Counted from the stretch's first letter, positions 24,875 through 33,698 are shown. The stretch is DNA of 64,000 nucleotides from Terriglobus albidus (GCF_025685425.1 NZ_JAGTAS010000052.1:124001-188000), one strand, 5' to 3'. Numbers and translations are program-made. The notes: generated by a model not told the origin, from the sequence alone.

Positions 24875-26095
24875 TTGGTCTCTGCCCGTCGTATCGCCGC
24901 CGCTACCCTCTTGCTTCCCATGGCAGCCTTTGCTCAAAAGAAGGTGACCGATGCCGAGGTGAACAAGATCACCCGTGAAGCCATCCTGATCGACATGCAT
25001 AACGACATCACCTCCGAGACGGTGACGGGATACGATATCGCCACGCCCAACAAGAAAGGACAGACTGACCTTGCCCGCATGAAAGGCGTGCTGGGAGGCG
25101 AGTTCTTCGCCGTCTATGTGGGAGCGAATTATGTCGAAGGAAATCACTCGGCGAACCGGGCGCTACAGATGATCGATACGGTGCGCCACGATGTTGTTGA
25201 GGGCCATCCGAAAGACTTCCTTCTTGCGACCACTGCCGCCGACGTCTATGAGGCGAAGAAGCAGGGCAAGATTGCAGCCTTGATGGGTATCGAAGGCGGA
25301 CACGCCATTGAGGATTCTCCTCGCCTGCTGCGCGATTTCTACACCCTGGGCGTCCGTTACATGACGCTGACGCACTTCAACACCAATAACTGGGCAGACT
25401 CGCAGGGCGATATCGACAACCCAAAGGTGGAACACCATAACGGCCTCACGCCGCTGGGCAAAGAGATCGTCAAGGAGATGAACCGCCTGGGCATGATGGT
25501 CGATATCTCGCACACGGCAGACAAGACCTTCTGGGATGCCCTTGAAACCTCCACCGCGCCCATCATTGCATCGCACTCCGGCTGCCGCGCCGTCACCGGA
25601 TACACCCGCAATATGACTGACGAGATGATTAAGGCGCTTGCAGCCAAAGGCGGCGTCGTCAATATCAACTTCGGTTGCGAGTTCCTTTCGCAAAGCTACT
25701 TTGAAGGCTCGCGGGAGTTGAATGCGAAGATCCGCCCGCAATATGAAGCAGCGCAGAAGATTAGCGATCCCAAGGAGCGTGAGGCCGCCGTGGATAAGAT
25801 TCGCGAACAGTTCGCGGGAGCGCTTCCACCTGCAACCATTGACGATGTGGTCGCACATATCGATCACGTCCGCCAGGTTGCAGGCATCGACGCCATCGGC
25901 ATTGGAACTGATTTCGACGGTGTGGCCTGTGTTCCCAAGGACCTTGATTCTTACGCGAAGTTCCCTAACCTGACGCGCAAGCTGCTGGAGAAGGGCTACA
26001 CCGGGGAAGACATCAAGAAGATCTATGGAGCCAACATGCTGCGCGTGATGAAGGCTGTGGAAGATCGTGCCAAGGCGATTCAGTCAGGAAAGTAA
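24875..26095 (+). CDS. M19-family (renal-type) dipeptidase, exported
   Basis: This is a 406-residue zinc dipeptidase. The TTG start at 24875 is supported by AAGGAG 6 bp upstream and by a short signal peptide (RRIAAATLLLPMAAFAQ). The M19 ligands are visible: HxD in IDMHNDIT, Glu in MGIEGGHAIED, His in MVDISHTAD and His in IIASHSGCRA, with Asp in GIGTDFDGV. It hydrolyses dipeptides, probably in the periplasm. It follows the exported aminotransferase, which suggests a chain from receptor uptake to dipeptide cleavage and amino-acid turnover. A terminator hairpin lies between the two genes, so they may be only partly cotranscribed. Confidence 0.93.
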   Translation: MVSARRIAAATLLLPMAAFAQKKVTDAEVNKITREAILIDMHNDITSETVTGYDIATPNKKGQTDLARMKGVLGGEFFAVYVGANYVEGNHSANRALQMIDTVRHDVVEGHPKDFLLATTAADVYEAKKQGKIAALMGIEGGHAIEDSPRLLRDFYTLGVRYMTLTHFNTNNWADSQGDIDNPKVEHHNGLTPLGKEIVKEMNRLGMMVDISHTADKTFWDALETSTAPIIASHSGCRAVTGYTRNMTDEMIKALAAKGGVVNINFGCEFLSQSYFEGSRELNAKIRPQYEAAQKISDPKEREAAVDKIREQFAGALPPATIDDVVAHIDHVRQVAGIDAIGIGTDFDGVACVPKDLDSYAKFPNLTRKLLEKGYTGEDIKKIYGANMLRVMKAVEDRAKAIQSGK

Positions 26096-26130
26096 ACAAT
26101 CAACTGACTTTGGAAGCAGTAGACACTCGT

Positions 26131-26318
26131 TGCCCCATTCTTCGCGGGTTTTATCGCGAAGGGTGGGGTCCCCGGCGAATTTGTTCGCTGGGGTTTAGCG
26201 TGGGGTATCGCGCTTTGCGCGACCGTATTTCTATAGCCCTAGCGTCGATTTGGCATCGATAGATAGAAGTGCTTTGGAAAATAAAGGCCGTGCCAATGTC
26301 CCCCAGGGACATTGGCAC
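26131..26318. repeat. Family C-like repeat and a perfect 29-bp hairpin
   Basis: The gap after the dipeptidase holds nested palindromes related to family C (TTCGCGGGTTTTATCGCGAA; CCCCGGCGAATTTGTTCGCTGGGG; ATCGCGCTTTGCGCGA). Separately, 26290-26318 is a perfect hairpin with 13-bp arms (GTGCCAATGTCCC) and the loop CCA. No U-tract follows it, so it is more likely a REP-type unit than an ordinary terminator. Confidence 0.6.
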
Positions 26319-26392
26319 CCGATGCATGGGATCCAGAAATTATCGATGCGCCCTAACTACCGTGACTCCTTCGTTCTTGAGAAGTCATTCGC

Positions 26393-27157
26393 TTATCTCG
26401 CTTCTACTTCGGCGCTTTGTTCTGTGGCTGAAGTCTCGGAAGCTTCTTCGAGCTTTCCGCCTGCTCGTCCATAGTCCAGCAAGGACAAAGACAGAGTTCC
26501 CAGCCCGTAAGCACTGCTAATGGCAACGAGTCCCGTATCGTGCGCATGCAAAGCACTTTTCATCAGCTCCACAACACCGTAAGAGCATAGAAGCGCCGAC
26601 AGCGCATAGGGATGTTTCAACACCGCTCCGAGGAACTTCGCGATGCCGAAACGCGATGCTGTGAGGCGCTGGCCAAATCGGCGCAGTTCATTCTGGAAAC
26701 CCACAACGGCTGCGGCGGGAATGTAGCCAAGAGGCGTTCTCACCCGGTTCCAATCGATGTATCCCGCATGGAAACCACTTGCTGAAAGCAGCAGACTGCC
26801 CAGGATTACTCCCGCGGCATTGAGCCTGGGTGCGGCGACAGGATAACGGGGTTTCTGCCGAAGCGCATAGTCTGACGCAATCCAAAGGAAGCCAACCGCC
26901 GTATCAAGGTTCGGGTGGAGACCCCGTCTCAAGAGGAGACCGGTATTCCCTGCCATCAAACTGATAGCGGTAACGGTGGGAGCGGCACTGATTAGGCGAC
27001 TTCGAACAGCGGCAAACAGGCAGTGACCTCGATAAGGCGACTCATCCAATTGTAGGGGAGTGCAGAAATCGCTACGCATTGCAGTGCTTGACGCGTTTCG
27101 AGTTCGTAACGGCCTCGTACAGCAAGCCTCCCTGAAATCTTTAACAACGCGTAACAA
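26393..27157 (-). CDS. Hypothetical multi-span membrane protein
   Basis: I do not recognise this protein. It has several moderately hydrophobic helices (around TVTAISLMAGNTGLLL, AGVILGSLLLSASGF, LCSYGVVELM, and LVAISSAYGLGTLSLSLL), with basic residues between them, and a Glu/Ser/Ala-rich C-terminus. The start is unsure: the frame opens with TTG at 27157, but ATG at 27079 is also reasonable and neither has a clear Shine-Dalgarno sequence. It is divergent from the propeller gene at 27235. Function is unknown. Confidence 0.5.
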   Translation of the reverse strand: MLRVVKDFREACCTRPLRTRNASSTAMRSDFCTPLQLDESPYRGHCLFAAVRSRLISAAPTVTAISLMAGNTGLLLRRGLHPNLDTAVGFLWIASDYALRQKPRYPVAAPRLNAAGVILGSLLLSASGFHAGYIDWNRVRTPLGYIPAAAVVGFQNELRRFGQRLTASRFGIAKFLGAVLKHPYALSALLCSYGVVELMKSALHAHDTGLVAISSAYGLGTLSLSLLDYGRAGGKLEEASETSATEQSAEVEAR

Positions 27158-27234
27158 GACTTCAGGGTAAGTTAAGGCGGCGCAACGAAACTCAGTGTGC
27201 CGGTCAATCCCGAGCTCATCCTGGAGTCTTCGTC

Positions 27235-28245
27235 ATGCGCTTGTTCCCGCTAGCAGGAACCGTTCTTCTCTCTCTTGCCTCCGTCTCTCACGCGCAGGCC
27301 TATCACATCGCGGACCACTGGCAGGTTGGCGGTCAGGGTGGCTGGGACTATATGCTCAGCGATGACGCCGCGCATCGCCTCTACATCGCTCACAACGCGC
27401 GGGTTGAGGTCGTCGACACTGCCACAGGCAAGCTGATCGGCGCTATTACCGGTCTGAAGAGCACGCATGGCGTCGCGCTTAATCCTGATGGAAAGACGGG
27501 TTATATCAGTGACGGCGCGGGCAATGCCATCGTCGTCTTCGATCGCACATCGCTCGCGGTGAAAGCAACGGTTCCTGCCGGAACGAACCCCGACGGCATC
27601 GCCTATGAGCCGACTACGAAGACCGTGTGGGCCTTCAACGGACGCAGCAAGAATGTCTCCGTCCTGGACACGAGCAATAACACCATCGTCGCCACCATTG
27701 CCCTTCCCGGCAAGCCTGAGTTTCCGCAGGCGGATGGCCACGGCGCTGTCTTCGTCAACATTGAAGATGCAAATTCGATCGTGAAGCTCGACGCCCAAGG
27801 CAAGAAGATTGTGGGCACATGGCCGCTGGCCGGCTGCGAGTCTCCTTCGGGCATGGCCATCGACAACGCCAAGCGTCGCCTGTTCTCAGTGTGTGACGGC
27901 AAGAAGATGGCTATCGTCGATTTCACCTCCGGCAAGCTGCTTGGCCTCGCATCGATCGGAGACTCGCCCGATGCAGCTGGTTTCGATGCCAAGACCGGCT
28001 TTGCCTTCTCTTCGAACGGCGAGGGTTCCCTGAGCGTTGTTGATACCAGCAAGGCGGGCTTCCCAACCATCCAGACGCTGCCCACGGCACGCGGCGCCAA
28101 AACCATGGCCTTCGACGCGGCCGCCGGGAAGATCTTCCTGGGCGCCGCCAAGTACGGCCCAGCACCAGCTCCGACGGCTGCCACACCTCGTCCTCGCCCA
28201 ACGGTTCTTCCAGACAGCTTCGAAATCCTTGTCGTCAGCCGTTAG
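27235..28245 (+). CDS. YncE-family (YVTN) beta-propeller protein, exported
   Basis: This is a 336-residue protein with a signal peptide ending VSHAQA. The mature part is a seven-bladed-type propeller of YVTN/YncE repeats of about 40 residues, visible as VVDTATGKLIG, VFDRTSLAVKAT, VLDTSNNTIVAT, IVDFTSGKLLG and VVDTSKAG. The C-terminus has a Pro/Thr-rich stretch. Such proteins are periplasmic or surface, often of unknown ligand. The TAG stop at 28243 forms the first three bases of repeat copy f. A strong hairpin lies about 140 bp later. Confidence 0.82.
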   Translation: MRLFPLAGTVLLSLASVSHAQAYHIADHWQVGGQGGWDYMLSDDAAHRLYIAHNARVEVVDTATGKLIGAITGLKSTHGVALNPDGKTGYISDGAGNAIVVFDRTSLAVKATVPAGTNPDGIAYEPTTKTVWAFNGRSKNVSVLDTSNNTIVATIALPGKPEFPQADGHGAVFVNIEDANSIVKLDAQGKKIVGTWPLAGCESPSGMAIDNAKRRLFSVCDGKKMAIVDFTSGKLLGLASIGDSPDAAGFDAKTGFAFSSNGEGSLSVVDTSKAGFPTIQTLPTARGAKTMAFDAAAGKIFLGAAKYGPAPAPTAATPRPRPTVLPDSFEILVVSR

Positions 28246-28347
28246 AGCAATTTCCTGTGGGTGTGCTGTAGGATTCCGCCTCTATGGGGCGTTGTCCGCA
28301 ATGAAAACGCCGCTGCACTCCTCTTCCGGGATACCCAGCAACAGGGA
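28243..28347 (-). repeat. Family A palindromic element, copy f (right end degraded)
   Basis: It begins TAGAGCAATTTCCTGTGGG, has inner arm GGCGTTGTCCGCAATGAAAACGCC, and fades after CCCAGCAACAGGGA. It is reversed relative to copy b. Its first TAG is the stop of the propeller gene. The remaining bases of the 306-bp gap up to rbfA hold the hairpin at 28389 and probably the rbfA promoter. Confidence 0.8.
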
Positions 28348-28388
28348 CCCTCCTCTGAGGGTCGTCGGTCGCCAAGAAATGTCATCCC

Positions 28389-28428
28389 ATGAAAGGAGGC
28401 CTGCCGGGCGGGCCTCCTTTCATGTTTT
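28389..28428 (+). terminator. Strong hairpin, probable terminator
   Basis: A perfect 13-bp stem (ATGAAAGGAGGCC, 9-nt loop, GGCCTCCTTTCAT) is followed by GTTTT. It probably ends the propeller transcript, separated from the gene by the repeat. Confidence 0.7.
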
Positions 28429-28551
28429 CCGGAAATCTTATGGCTTGGAGAACCTGCCTCAGTCCCGGCGGCCGTAGAGCCATCGCAGCCTCTTAATTAC
28501 GTTAGGCGTCAAGCGCCGACTCTGGTATCCTCACTGGTTCCCCAAGATTTT

Positions 28552-28929
28552 ATGCCTGAGCAGCGAGCCAAAGCCCATCACCGCAACCGAGTCATCGGTA
28601 CCCTTCGCGACGAGATCGCCATCATGATTGAAGGCGAACTCTCCGACCCACGCATCGGTCTCTGTCACGTCACCGAGGTCGTTCTTGCCCCTGGCGGCAA
28701 GTCAGCCCGTGTCTTTGTCTCTGTCGAAGGGGACGAAGCCACCGAACTTTCCACCCGTGAAGGCCTGATGGCCGCACGGGCGTACATCCGTTCCGAGATA
28801 CGGGAACGGATGGGTGTACGACAGATTCCCGAGCTCACCTTCGTTATTGACCGCTCCGAAAAGCTCACCGCCCGGGTCGATGAGCTGCTCACGCGCACCA
28901 GGAAACGTGAGCGAAAGGCGGGTCAGTGA
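28552..28929 (+). CDS. rbfA: Ribosome-binding factor A
   Basis: RbfA is the KH-like protein that helps mature the 30S subunit and is important in cold. The family pattern is clear: QRAKAHHRNRVIGTLRDEIA at the N-terminus, then LSDPRIGLCHVTEV, ARVFVSV and a RIRELTFVID-like strand (here IPELTFVIDRSE). The length of 125 residues is normal. The stop overlaps the next start as GTGA, so it is coupled to nrnA. rbfA is separated from infB and nusA, which lie 12 kb away on the other strand, although many bacteria keep them together. Confidence 0.93.
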   Translation: MPEQRAKAHHRNRVIGTLRDEIAIMIEGELSDPRIGLCHVTEVVLAPGGKSARVFVSVEGDEATELSTREGLMAARAYIRSEIRERMGVRQIPELTFVIDRSEKLTARVDELLTRTRKRERKAGQ

Positions 28930-29900
28930 CCTATTTTGCCGCCACTTCAGAGCTGTTAAATCAAATCCGCAGCCGGCAGCATTTCCTCATTACCTCGCAC
29001 GCACGCCCTGACGGTGACGCCATCGGTTCCCTGCTGGCCACAGCAATGCTGCTGGAGCAGCTCGGCAAAACCTGTGACATGGTGGTCGCGGATCCCGTGC
29101 CCGCGATCTACCTGAATATGCCGCAGGTGGACCGCATCCGCGTCGCCACGTCCGTCGAAGGCCCCTACGATGCCGTCATTCTTCTTGAATGCGACTCGGT
29201 GGAGCGGTCGCGGGTTCGCGGCACCAATGGCACCTTTCTTATCAATATCGACCATCACTCCAGCGGACGGGAGTTTGCCGACTTCAACTGGATTGATCCG
29301 CAAGCATGTGCTGTGGCGGCAATGATCTATCACCTGGCGCTGGCGGCTGGAGCCACCATCACCCCCGAGATGGCGACCTGCCTGTATGCCGCCGTGCTTA
29401 CCGATACCGGTTCATTTACCTTCGCGGGCACCAATGCGGACACCTTCGCTCTCGCCCGTGACCTGGTTCTCGCCGGGGCCAACGCAGCGTGGATTGCCCG
29501 TGAGGTCTACTTCACCAATCCGGCGCCCAGGATCCGCATCCTTGGAGCCGCCCTTTCCAAGCTCAATATCCAGGACAAACTTGCCTGGGCGTGGATCACG
29601 CTGGAAGACATGCTGGAAAGCACAGCCCAGGAAGAGGATTGCGAGGGCGTCGTGAACTATCTCATCTCCATCGCCGGAATCGACTGCGCAGTTTTTCTGC
29701 GGGAGCTGCCTCGGACCACTGCTAACAGCGGTCCTCAGTTCCGGCTCAGCATCCGTAGTAAAGGGCGAGCCAATGTAGCCCGGGTGGCTGAGCACTTCGG
29801 CGGCGGCGGACACTTGAACGCCAGCGGCTGCACGGTCGATGGCGACCTCGAAACCGTCATTGATCTGGTCGTCAAACGCCTCCAAGCCGAACTCTGTTAG
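28926..29900 (+). CDS. DHH-family phosphoesterase, NrnA-type
   Basis: This is a 324-residue DHH/DHHA1 enzyme of the NrnA family, which degrades short oligoribonucleotides and in some bacteria dephosphorylates 3'-phosphoadenosine phosphate. Motif I is SHARPDGDAIGS, motif III is the DHH box NIDHHSSG (about residue 108), and the C-terminal DHHA1 domain ends with GGGHLNASGC, which binds the substrate. The start is a GTG overlapping rbfA. The rbfA-nrnA order is a common bacterial arrangement and supports an RNA-turnover role. Confidence 0.92.
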   Translation: MTYFAATSELLNQIRSRQHFLITSHARPDGDAIGSLLATAMLLEQLGKTCDMVVADPVPAIYLNMPQVDRIRVATSVEGPYDAVILLECDSVERSRVRGTNGTFLINIDHHSSGREFADFNWIDPQACAVAAMIYHLALAAGATITPEMATCLYAAVLTDTGSFTFAGTNADTFALARDLVLAGANAAWIAREVYFTNPAPRIRILGAALSKLNIQDKLAWAWITLEDMLESTAQEEDCEGVVNYLISIAGIDCAVFLRELPRTTANSGPQFRLSIRSKGRANVARVAEHFGGGGHLNASGCTVDGDLETVIDLVVKRLQAELC

Positions 29901-29929
29901 CCTAGTTTTCATTGCGCGACAAAGCTGAG

Positions 29930-31810
29930 ATGACTCCGCCCAACGATGGCGTACGCCGGTGGCTTCACCGGCTGCGAACGGCTGAGGCTTTTTCTGCGAC
30001 ACAGGAGCTGGTTGTCCTTTTCCTGGTGACCTCCTGGCTGCTGGCCTTCGGCTTGATTCCGCTCCGCATTGGTCACCTGCATATCAGCCGAACCGAGCTG
30101 GGCCTGGTTGGCGCAGACGAGCCTCGTTACGCGCAGGTAGCCCGCGAGATGCTGGAGGTCCACTCAGCCGAGTGCCACGCCCTCCACACTACCGTCCGGC
30201 CCCGCAGCCTGGCCTGGAAAGATCTGACGGCCAGCTATCACTGTTTGACCGCAGGCGCAATTACTCCGATCCTCTATGGTGTTCCCTGGCTGGAAAAGCC
30301 GGCGCTCTATTACTGGCGCGCCATGAGCTTCTTCAAGGAGTTCGGCATCTCCGACTGGTCGGCCCGTTTACCCTCTACAACAGCCACCTTCGCCCTTATC
30401 CTGCTGATCTACCTCCACATGCGCCGTTTTCGTCCGGGCGGGCACCTGGATGCAGCCCTGATCACGGCCTCGTGTATCGCGATGGTGGCTTTCTCCCGCG
30501 GCGCTTCCACGGATATGCAGCTGGCCGCGCCGTTTTCCATCGGCATGCTCGGCTGGTACGCCTGGTATGAGACAGGCAAGAAGTTCTGGCTCTTCGATCT
30601 TTACTTCTTCGGCGGCGCGGCAACTCTGGCCAAGGGTCCGATAGCGCCCTTCATGATCATTTGCATCCTGCTGCTGTTTGCCGGTCTGCGGCGGGAATGG
30701 AATATCGTGCGCCGCACCATCTGGCTGCCGGGAGTGGCTCTCTACCTGGCGATGGTGCTGCCGTGGTTCATCGCCGTACAGCTCCGCAACCCGGATTTCT
30801 ACCGGCTCTTCTTCCTGCAGCACAATCTTGAGCGCTTCGCTACCGATCGCTACCAGCACCACCAGCCGATCTACTACTACCTGGTCGTACTGATCCTGGG
30901 TCTGATGCCCTGGACGGTGATGAGCCTCCGGGCCATGGTGGACTCCATCCAGATCTCGGTTGCGGAGTGGAGGGTGCGCCATAATCGGGTTCGCTACGTA
31001 GGGAATACCCGCCCGGGTGATGCCTTCCCGGAGTTCCTGGTCATTTGGGCCATCTTTCCGGTGCTGTTCTTCACCTTCTCTGGTTCCAAACTCCCCGGGT
31101 ACATTCTGCCGGCTATTGCACCGATCACCATTCTGACGGGCGACTACCTGTACCGCGTGCGGCAGTACAAGCTCAAGTGGTGGCTGCTCGGCGGCCACGC
31201 TGTCGTCGTCTCCACGATGACGTTTGTGCTTCTGCTCTGCCCGCAGTACATGATCTATGAGCGCTTTGTTCCGGCAGCCAAAACCATCTTCTGGGCGGCA
31301 CTCTGGGCGGCTGTGACCGGGGCCGCCATTTACCTGACCGTCCGCCGATGGGGAACAAAATACCTGCGCGCCATCACTCTGGCGCCGGTCCTGGCACTGC
31401 TCTTCTTCCTGTTGAGGATGAACGGCTGGCTGCTGGACGCCAATTACTCCGCCCGCCCCCTGGCGGAGCGCATCGCCCAGGAAGCCCCGGATATCCCCAC
31501 GTTGGCGACCTATCACATCCGCCGTGACATGGACTACGGCCTGGCGTTCTACCGCAACCAGCCGCTCCGCCACTACTTCCACGAGGAAAGTGCGACGGAG
31601 AAGGTCAATATTATCGCCGAGATTCCCCAGGAACAGCACATCCTGGTCCTTCGGGAACGCGACATTCCCCAGCTTTCCACGATCCTTGCGGGACGCCTCT
31701 ACACGCCGCTTTTCCTCTATGAGTGGCAGGGACTGGCGGTCTACCGCGTCTCTGCGGGAACCCAGACCGCAAACTTTTCGGAAAAACCTTCCGCACACAA
31801 TCGGCGTTAA
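29930..31810 (+). CDS. ArnT/PMT-like membrane glycosyltransferase
   Basis: This is a polytopic protein of 626 residues resembling GT-C glycosyltransferases of the ArnT (GT83) and PMT families, which transfer a sugar from a polyprenyl-phosphate donor in the periplasm. After the first membrane segment comes the acidic GADEPRYAQVAREML motif, the catalytic-loop signature of this group. About ten more hydrophobic segments follow, then a soluble C-terminal domain. Insertion-like residues between about 80 and 110 (HALHTTVRPRSL) are poorly conserved in appearance. The ATG at 29930 is preferred to the TTG at 29912. The acceptor could be lipid A or a protein. It lies 29 bp after nrnA. Confidence 0.85.
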   Translation: MTPPNDGVRRWLHRLRTAEAFSATQELVVLFLVTSWLLAFGLIPLRIGHLHISRTELGLVGADEPRYAQVAREMLEVHSAECHALHTTVRPRSLAWKDLTASYHCLTAGAITPILYGVPWLEKPALYYWRAMSFFKEFGISDWSARLPSTTATFALILLIYLHMRRFRPGGHLDAALITASCIAMVAFSRGASTDMQLAAPFSIGMLGWYAWYETGKKFWLFDLYFFGGAATLAKGPIAPFMIICILLLFAGLRREWNIVRRTIWLPGVALYLAMVLPWFIAVQLRNPDFYRLFFLQHNLERFATDRYQHHQPIYYYLVVLILGLMPWTVMSLRAMVDSIQISVAEWRVRHNRVRYVGNTRPGDAFPEFLVIWAIFPVLFFTFSGSKLPGYILPAIAPITILTGDYLYRVRQYKLKWWLLGGHAVVVSTMTFVLLLCPQYMIYERFVPAAKTIFWAALWAAVTGAAIYLTVRRWGTKYLRAITLAPVLALLFFLLRMNGWLLDANYSARPLAERIAQEAPDIPTLATYHIRRDMDYGLAFYRNQPLRHYFHEESATEKVNIIAEIPQEQHILVLRERDIPQLSTILAGRLYTPLFLYEWQGLAVYRVSAGTQTANFSEKPSAHNRR

Positions 31811-31844
31811 CTCCGCTAAGCTGCTGCAAGGCCCCAAACGACCT

Positions 31845-32843
31845 GTGAGCGCAGCCGCACAACTCGACCTGCTTGACCTTCGGCACTACTCTGGCCGCCA
31901 GCTTCGGTCTCTTCTGGAAGAAGAAGCACGGCAGTGGAGGGACCTGCTGGAGTGGGACTACTCCACCTCGATCGAACTGCTGCTGCAGTATCTGGATGCC
32001 CGCATCCTGCCGGGCTACGTCGCGCTCGACAACGGTAATGTCTGTGGTTACACCTTCAGCGTTTATGAAGGAGACAAAGCCGTCGTTGGGGACACCTTTG
32101 CTCACGCGACCCAATCTGAGAACGCCAAAGATATCGAGCATCGTCTGCTAACCCATCTCATCGAGACCCTGCAGCACTCACCGCAGGTGCAGCGTGTGGA
32201 GTCGCAGTTGTTGCTGCATCCAGCCGGATCTCTGGCTGCTCCGTTTTTAACAACGGGCTTCCGCGTACACCCACGGCTCTTCCTGCACTGCGACCTGAAG
32301 CAGAACGCAGCCCTGCCTGCGTCCCATCCGGAACACAAGCTTCCCGAGCCGCTGGTGCTGCGGCAGTGGGTCAATGCCAACTTCCAGCCGGCGGGCGAGC
32401 TGATCCACCGCACCTACCGCGGCCATCTGGACGCCTCCATCAACGATCAATACCGCTCACTGCATGGATCGTTGCGCTTTCTGCATAACATCGTCCGCTT
32501 TCCCGGCTGCGGTGTCTTCGATGCAGAGTCGTCCTGGGTGATGATTGACCCCGACGGCGGCACGCTGGAAGGAATGATCCTCTGTTCCCGCGTCTGCGAC
32601 CACGTGGCGCATATTACGCAGCTCTGCGTCGCACCCAGGCTGCGCGGCCAGGGCTATGGGCGCATGCTGATCCAGAAGGCGGCAGCCGGCCTGCGGCAGC
32701 GCGGATATGAAGCCATTACCCTTACGGTCACCGAAGAAAACACCTCTGCCGTCGGTTTGTACGAGGATCTCGGCTTCCACACCCGCCATCGCTTTGACGC
32801 CATGGTCTGGGATAAACGGGAACTTCTAACCACAGCCCGTTAG
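31845..32843 (+). CDS. GNAT-family N-acetyltransferase
   Basis: This is a protein of about 332 residues whose C-terminal 150 residues form a GNAT domain: HITQLCVAPRLRGQGYGRML contains the acetyl-CoA pyrophosphate loop, and NTSAVGLYEDLGF follows. The N-terminal half (from LRHYSGRQLRSLLEEEA) is also alpha/beta in pattern and may be a second, degenerate GNAT fold. The start is put at a GTG (31845), because upstream codons in this frame overlap the glycosyltransferase and look unlike protein; the Shine-Dalgarno match is weak. The substrate is unknown. It is probably cotranscribed with the upstream glycosyltransferase. Confidence 0.78.
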   Translation: MSAAAQLDLLDLRHYSGRQLRSLLEEEARQWRDLLEWDYSTSIELLLQYLDARILPGYVALDNGNVCGYTFSVYEGDKAVVGDTFAHATQSENAKDIEHRLLTHLIETLQHSPQVQRVESQLLLHPAGSLAAPFLTTGFRVHPRLFLHCDLKQNAALPASHPEHKLPEPLVLRQWVNANFQPAGELIHRTYRGHLDASINDQYRSLHGSLRFLHNIVRFPGCGVFDAESSWVMIDPDGGTLEGMILCSRVCDHVAHITQLCVAPRLRGQGYGRMLIQKAAAGLRQRGYEAITLTVTEENTSAVGLYEDLGFHTRHRFDAMVWDKRELLTTAR

Positions 32844-32877
32844 GCGCGCCTGACGGGCTGATATCATCAGAGACGGA

Positions 32878-33291
32878 ATGGCAACGCATTCACAGGTGCC
32901 GGCCTCGCTCGCCGGAGAATCCAAGACACTCCCAATCATGGCGCTTCTGGCCGGATGGCTGGTTCCCGGTGCGGGTCATCTCTTTGTCCGCAAGCCCATC
33001 CGCGCGGCGCTGATCTTCGTCTCCATCACGAGCATGTTCTTCATCGGCATCGGCCTGCAGGGCAAGATCTACCAGCCCAATACCGGCGATCTGCTCGATA
33101 TGTTGAACTTCGCCGGAGACCTCGGCGCGGGACTTCTGTATCTGCTTGCTCGTCTGCTGGATTGGGGACACGCGTCGGTACAGATCGCTGTCGCCGACTA
33201 CGGCACGCGTTTTATCGTTGTGGCGGGTCTGCTGAATATTATGGCGGCGGTCGATGCACATTCGCTGGCGAACGGGAGGAAGCCCCTGTGA
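32878..33291 (+). CDS. Small membrane protein, unknown (DUF6677-like)
   Basis: This is a 137-residue protein with three hydrophobic stretches: IMALLAGWLVPGAGHLF, AALIFVSITSMFFIGIGL, and FIVVAGLLNIMAAVDAH. The first block (GWLVPGAGHLFVRK) is the type of start seen in TM2/DUF6677-like proteins, which is as far as I can assign it. Its stop overlaps the start of the next small gene (GTGA), so the two are probably translated together and may form one membrane complex. Confidence 0.68.
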   Translation: MATHSQVPASLAGESKTLPIMALLAGWLVPGAGHLFVRKPIRAALIFVSITSMFFIGIGLQGKIYQPNTGDLLDMLNFAGDLGAGLLYLLARLLDWGHASVQIAVADYGTRFIVVAGLLNIMAAVDAHSLANGRKPL

Positions 33292-33464
33292 GCCTCTCCC
33301 ACTTCTCCGCTGTTCTGCTCTTCTCGCTGTTTACATCAGTGGTCTTCGGCATTACGCAGCGTAGCGAACCCAAAGCGATGGTTCGTTTTGGCGCGTACTG
33401 CTTTGCGATGTTTGTTGGCGGGGTGATTGTCGCGAGCTGGCTGATGTATTTCATCAAGCACTAA
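33288..33464 (+). CDS. Very small membrane protein, unknown
   Basis: This is a 58-residue product starting at a GTG (33288) that overlaps the previous stop, with GGGAGGA 8 bp upstream. It has two hydrophobic helices (SAVLLFSLFTSVVFGI and AYCFAMFVGGVIVASWLMYFI) joined by a short polar loop (TQRSEPKAM). It ends before a hairpin at 33483. Tight overlap, Shine-Dalgarno sequence and membrane character support a real gene. No function can be given. Confidence 0.7.
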   Translation: MSLSHFSAVLLFSLFTSVVFGITQRSEPKAMVRFGAYCFAMFVGGVIVASWLMYFIKH

Positions 33465-33482
33465 AACGGTTTTAACGAATCA

Positions 33483-33511
33483 CAAATACCCATGTAGAAC
33501 ATGGGTATTTG
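33483..33511 (+). terminator. Hairpin after the small membrane proteins
   Basis: A 13-bp perfect stem is present (CAAATACCCATGT, CATGGGTATTTG side paired around AGAA). There is no clear T-run after it, so efficiency is uncertain. Confidence 0.55.
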
Positions 33512-33566
33512 AATGTTGCCCATTTTGTTTGTCATACCGTAAGGATCTGCTTCTCTTCCTATTCCA

Positions 33567-33660
33567 GAACTATGGAGCGGGCTTTCAGCCCTTCCTCTGT
33601 CTTAGGGGCGGTGACCTGGGGCGCTGCCCCAGGCTGGTATAGAGCGCGCCTTCAGCGCTT
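33567..33660 (+). repeat. Family B repeat, copy 1 (three hairpins)
   Basis: It consists of three successive hairpins: GGGCTTTCAGCCC, then CCTGGGGC-GCT-GCCCCAGG, then AGCGC..TTCAGCGCT. Copy 2 is at 39521-39617. It sits in the 418-bp gap between convergent genes, followed by family A copy g and a family C core (GGGTGGGGCACCC) at 33823. Confidence 0.78.
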
Positions 33661-33698
33661 TTGTGGCCGGGAAAAGAATTGTGGCTTCTCTGCCACCC

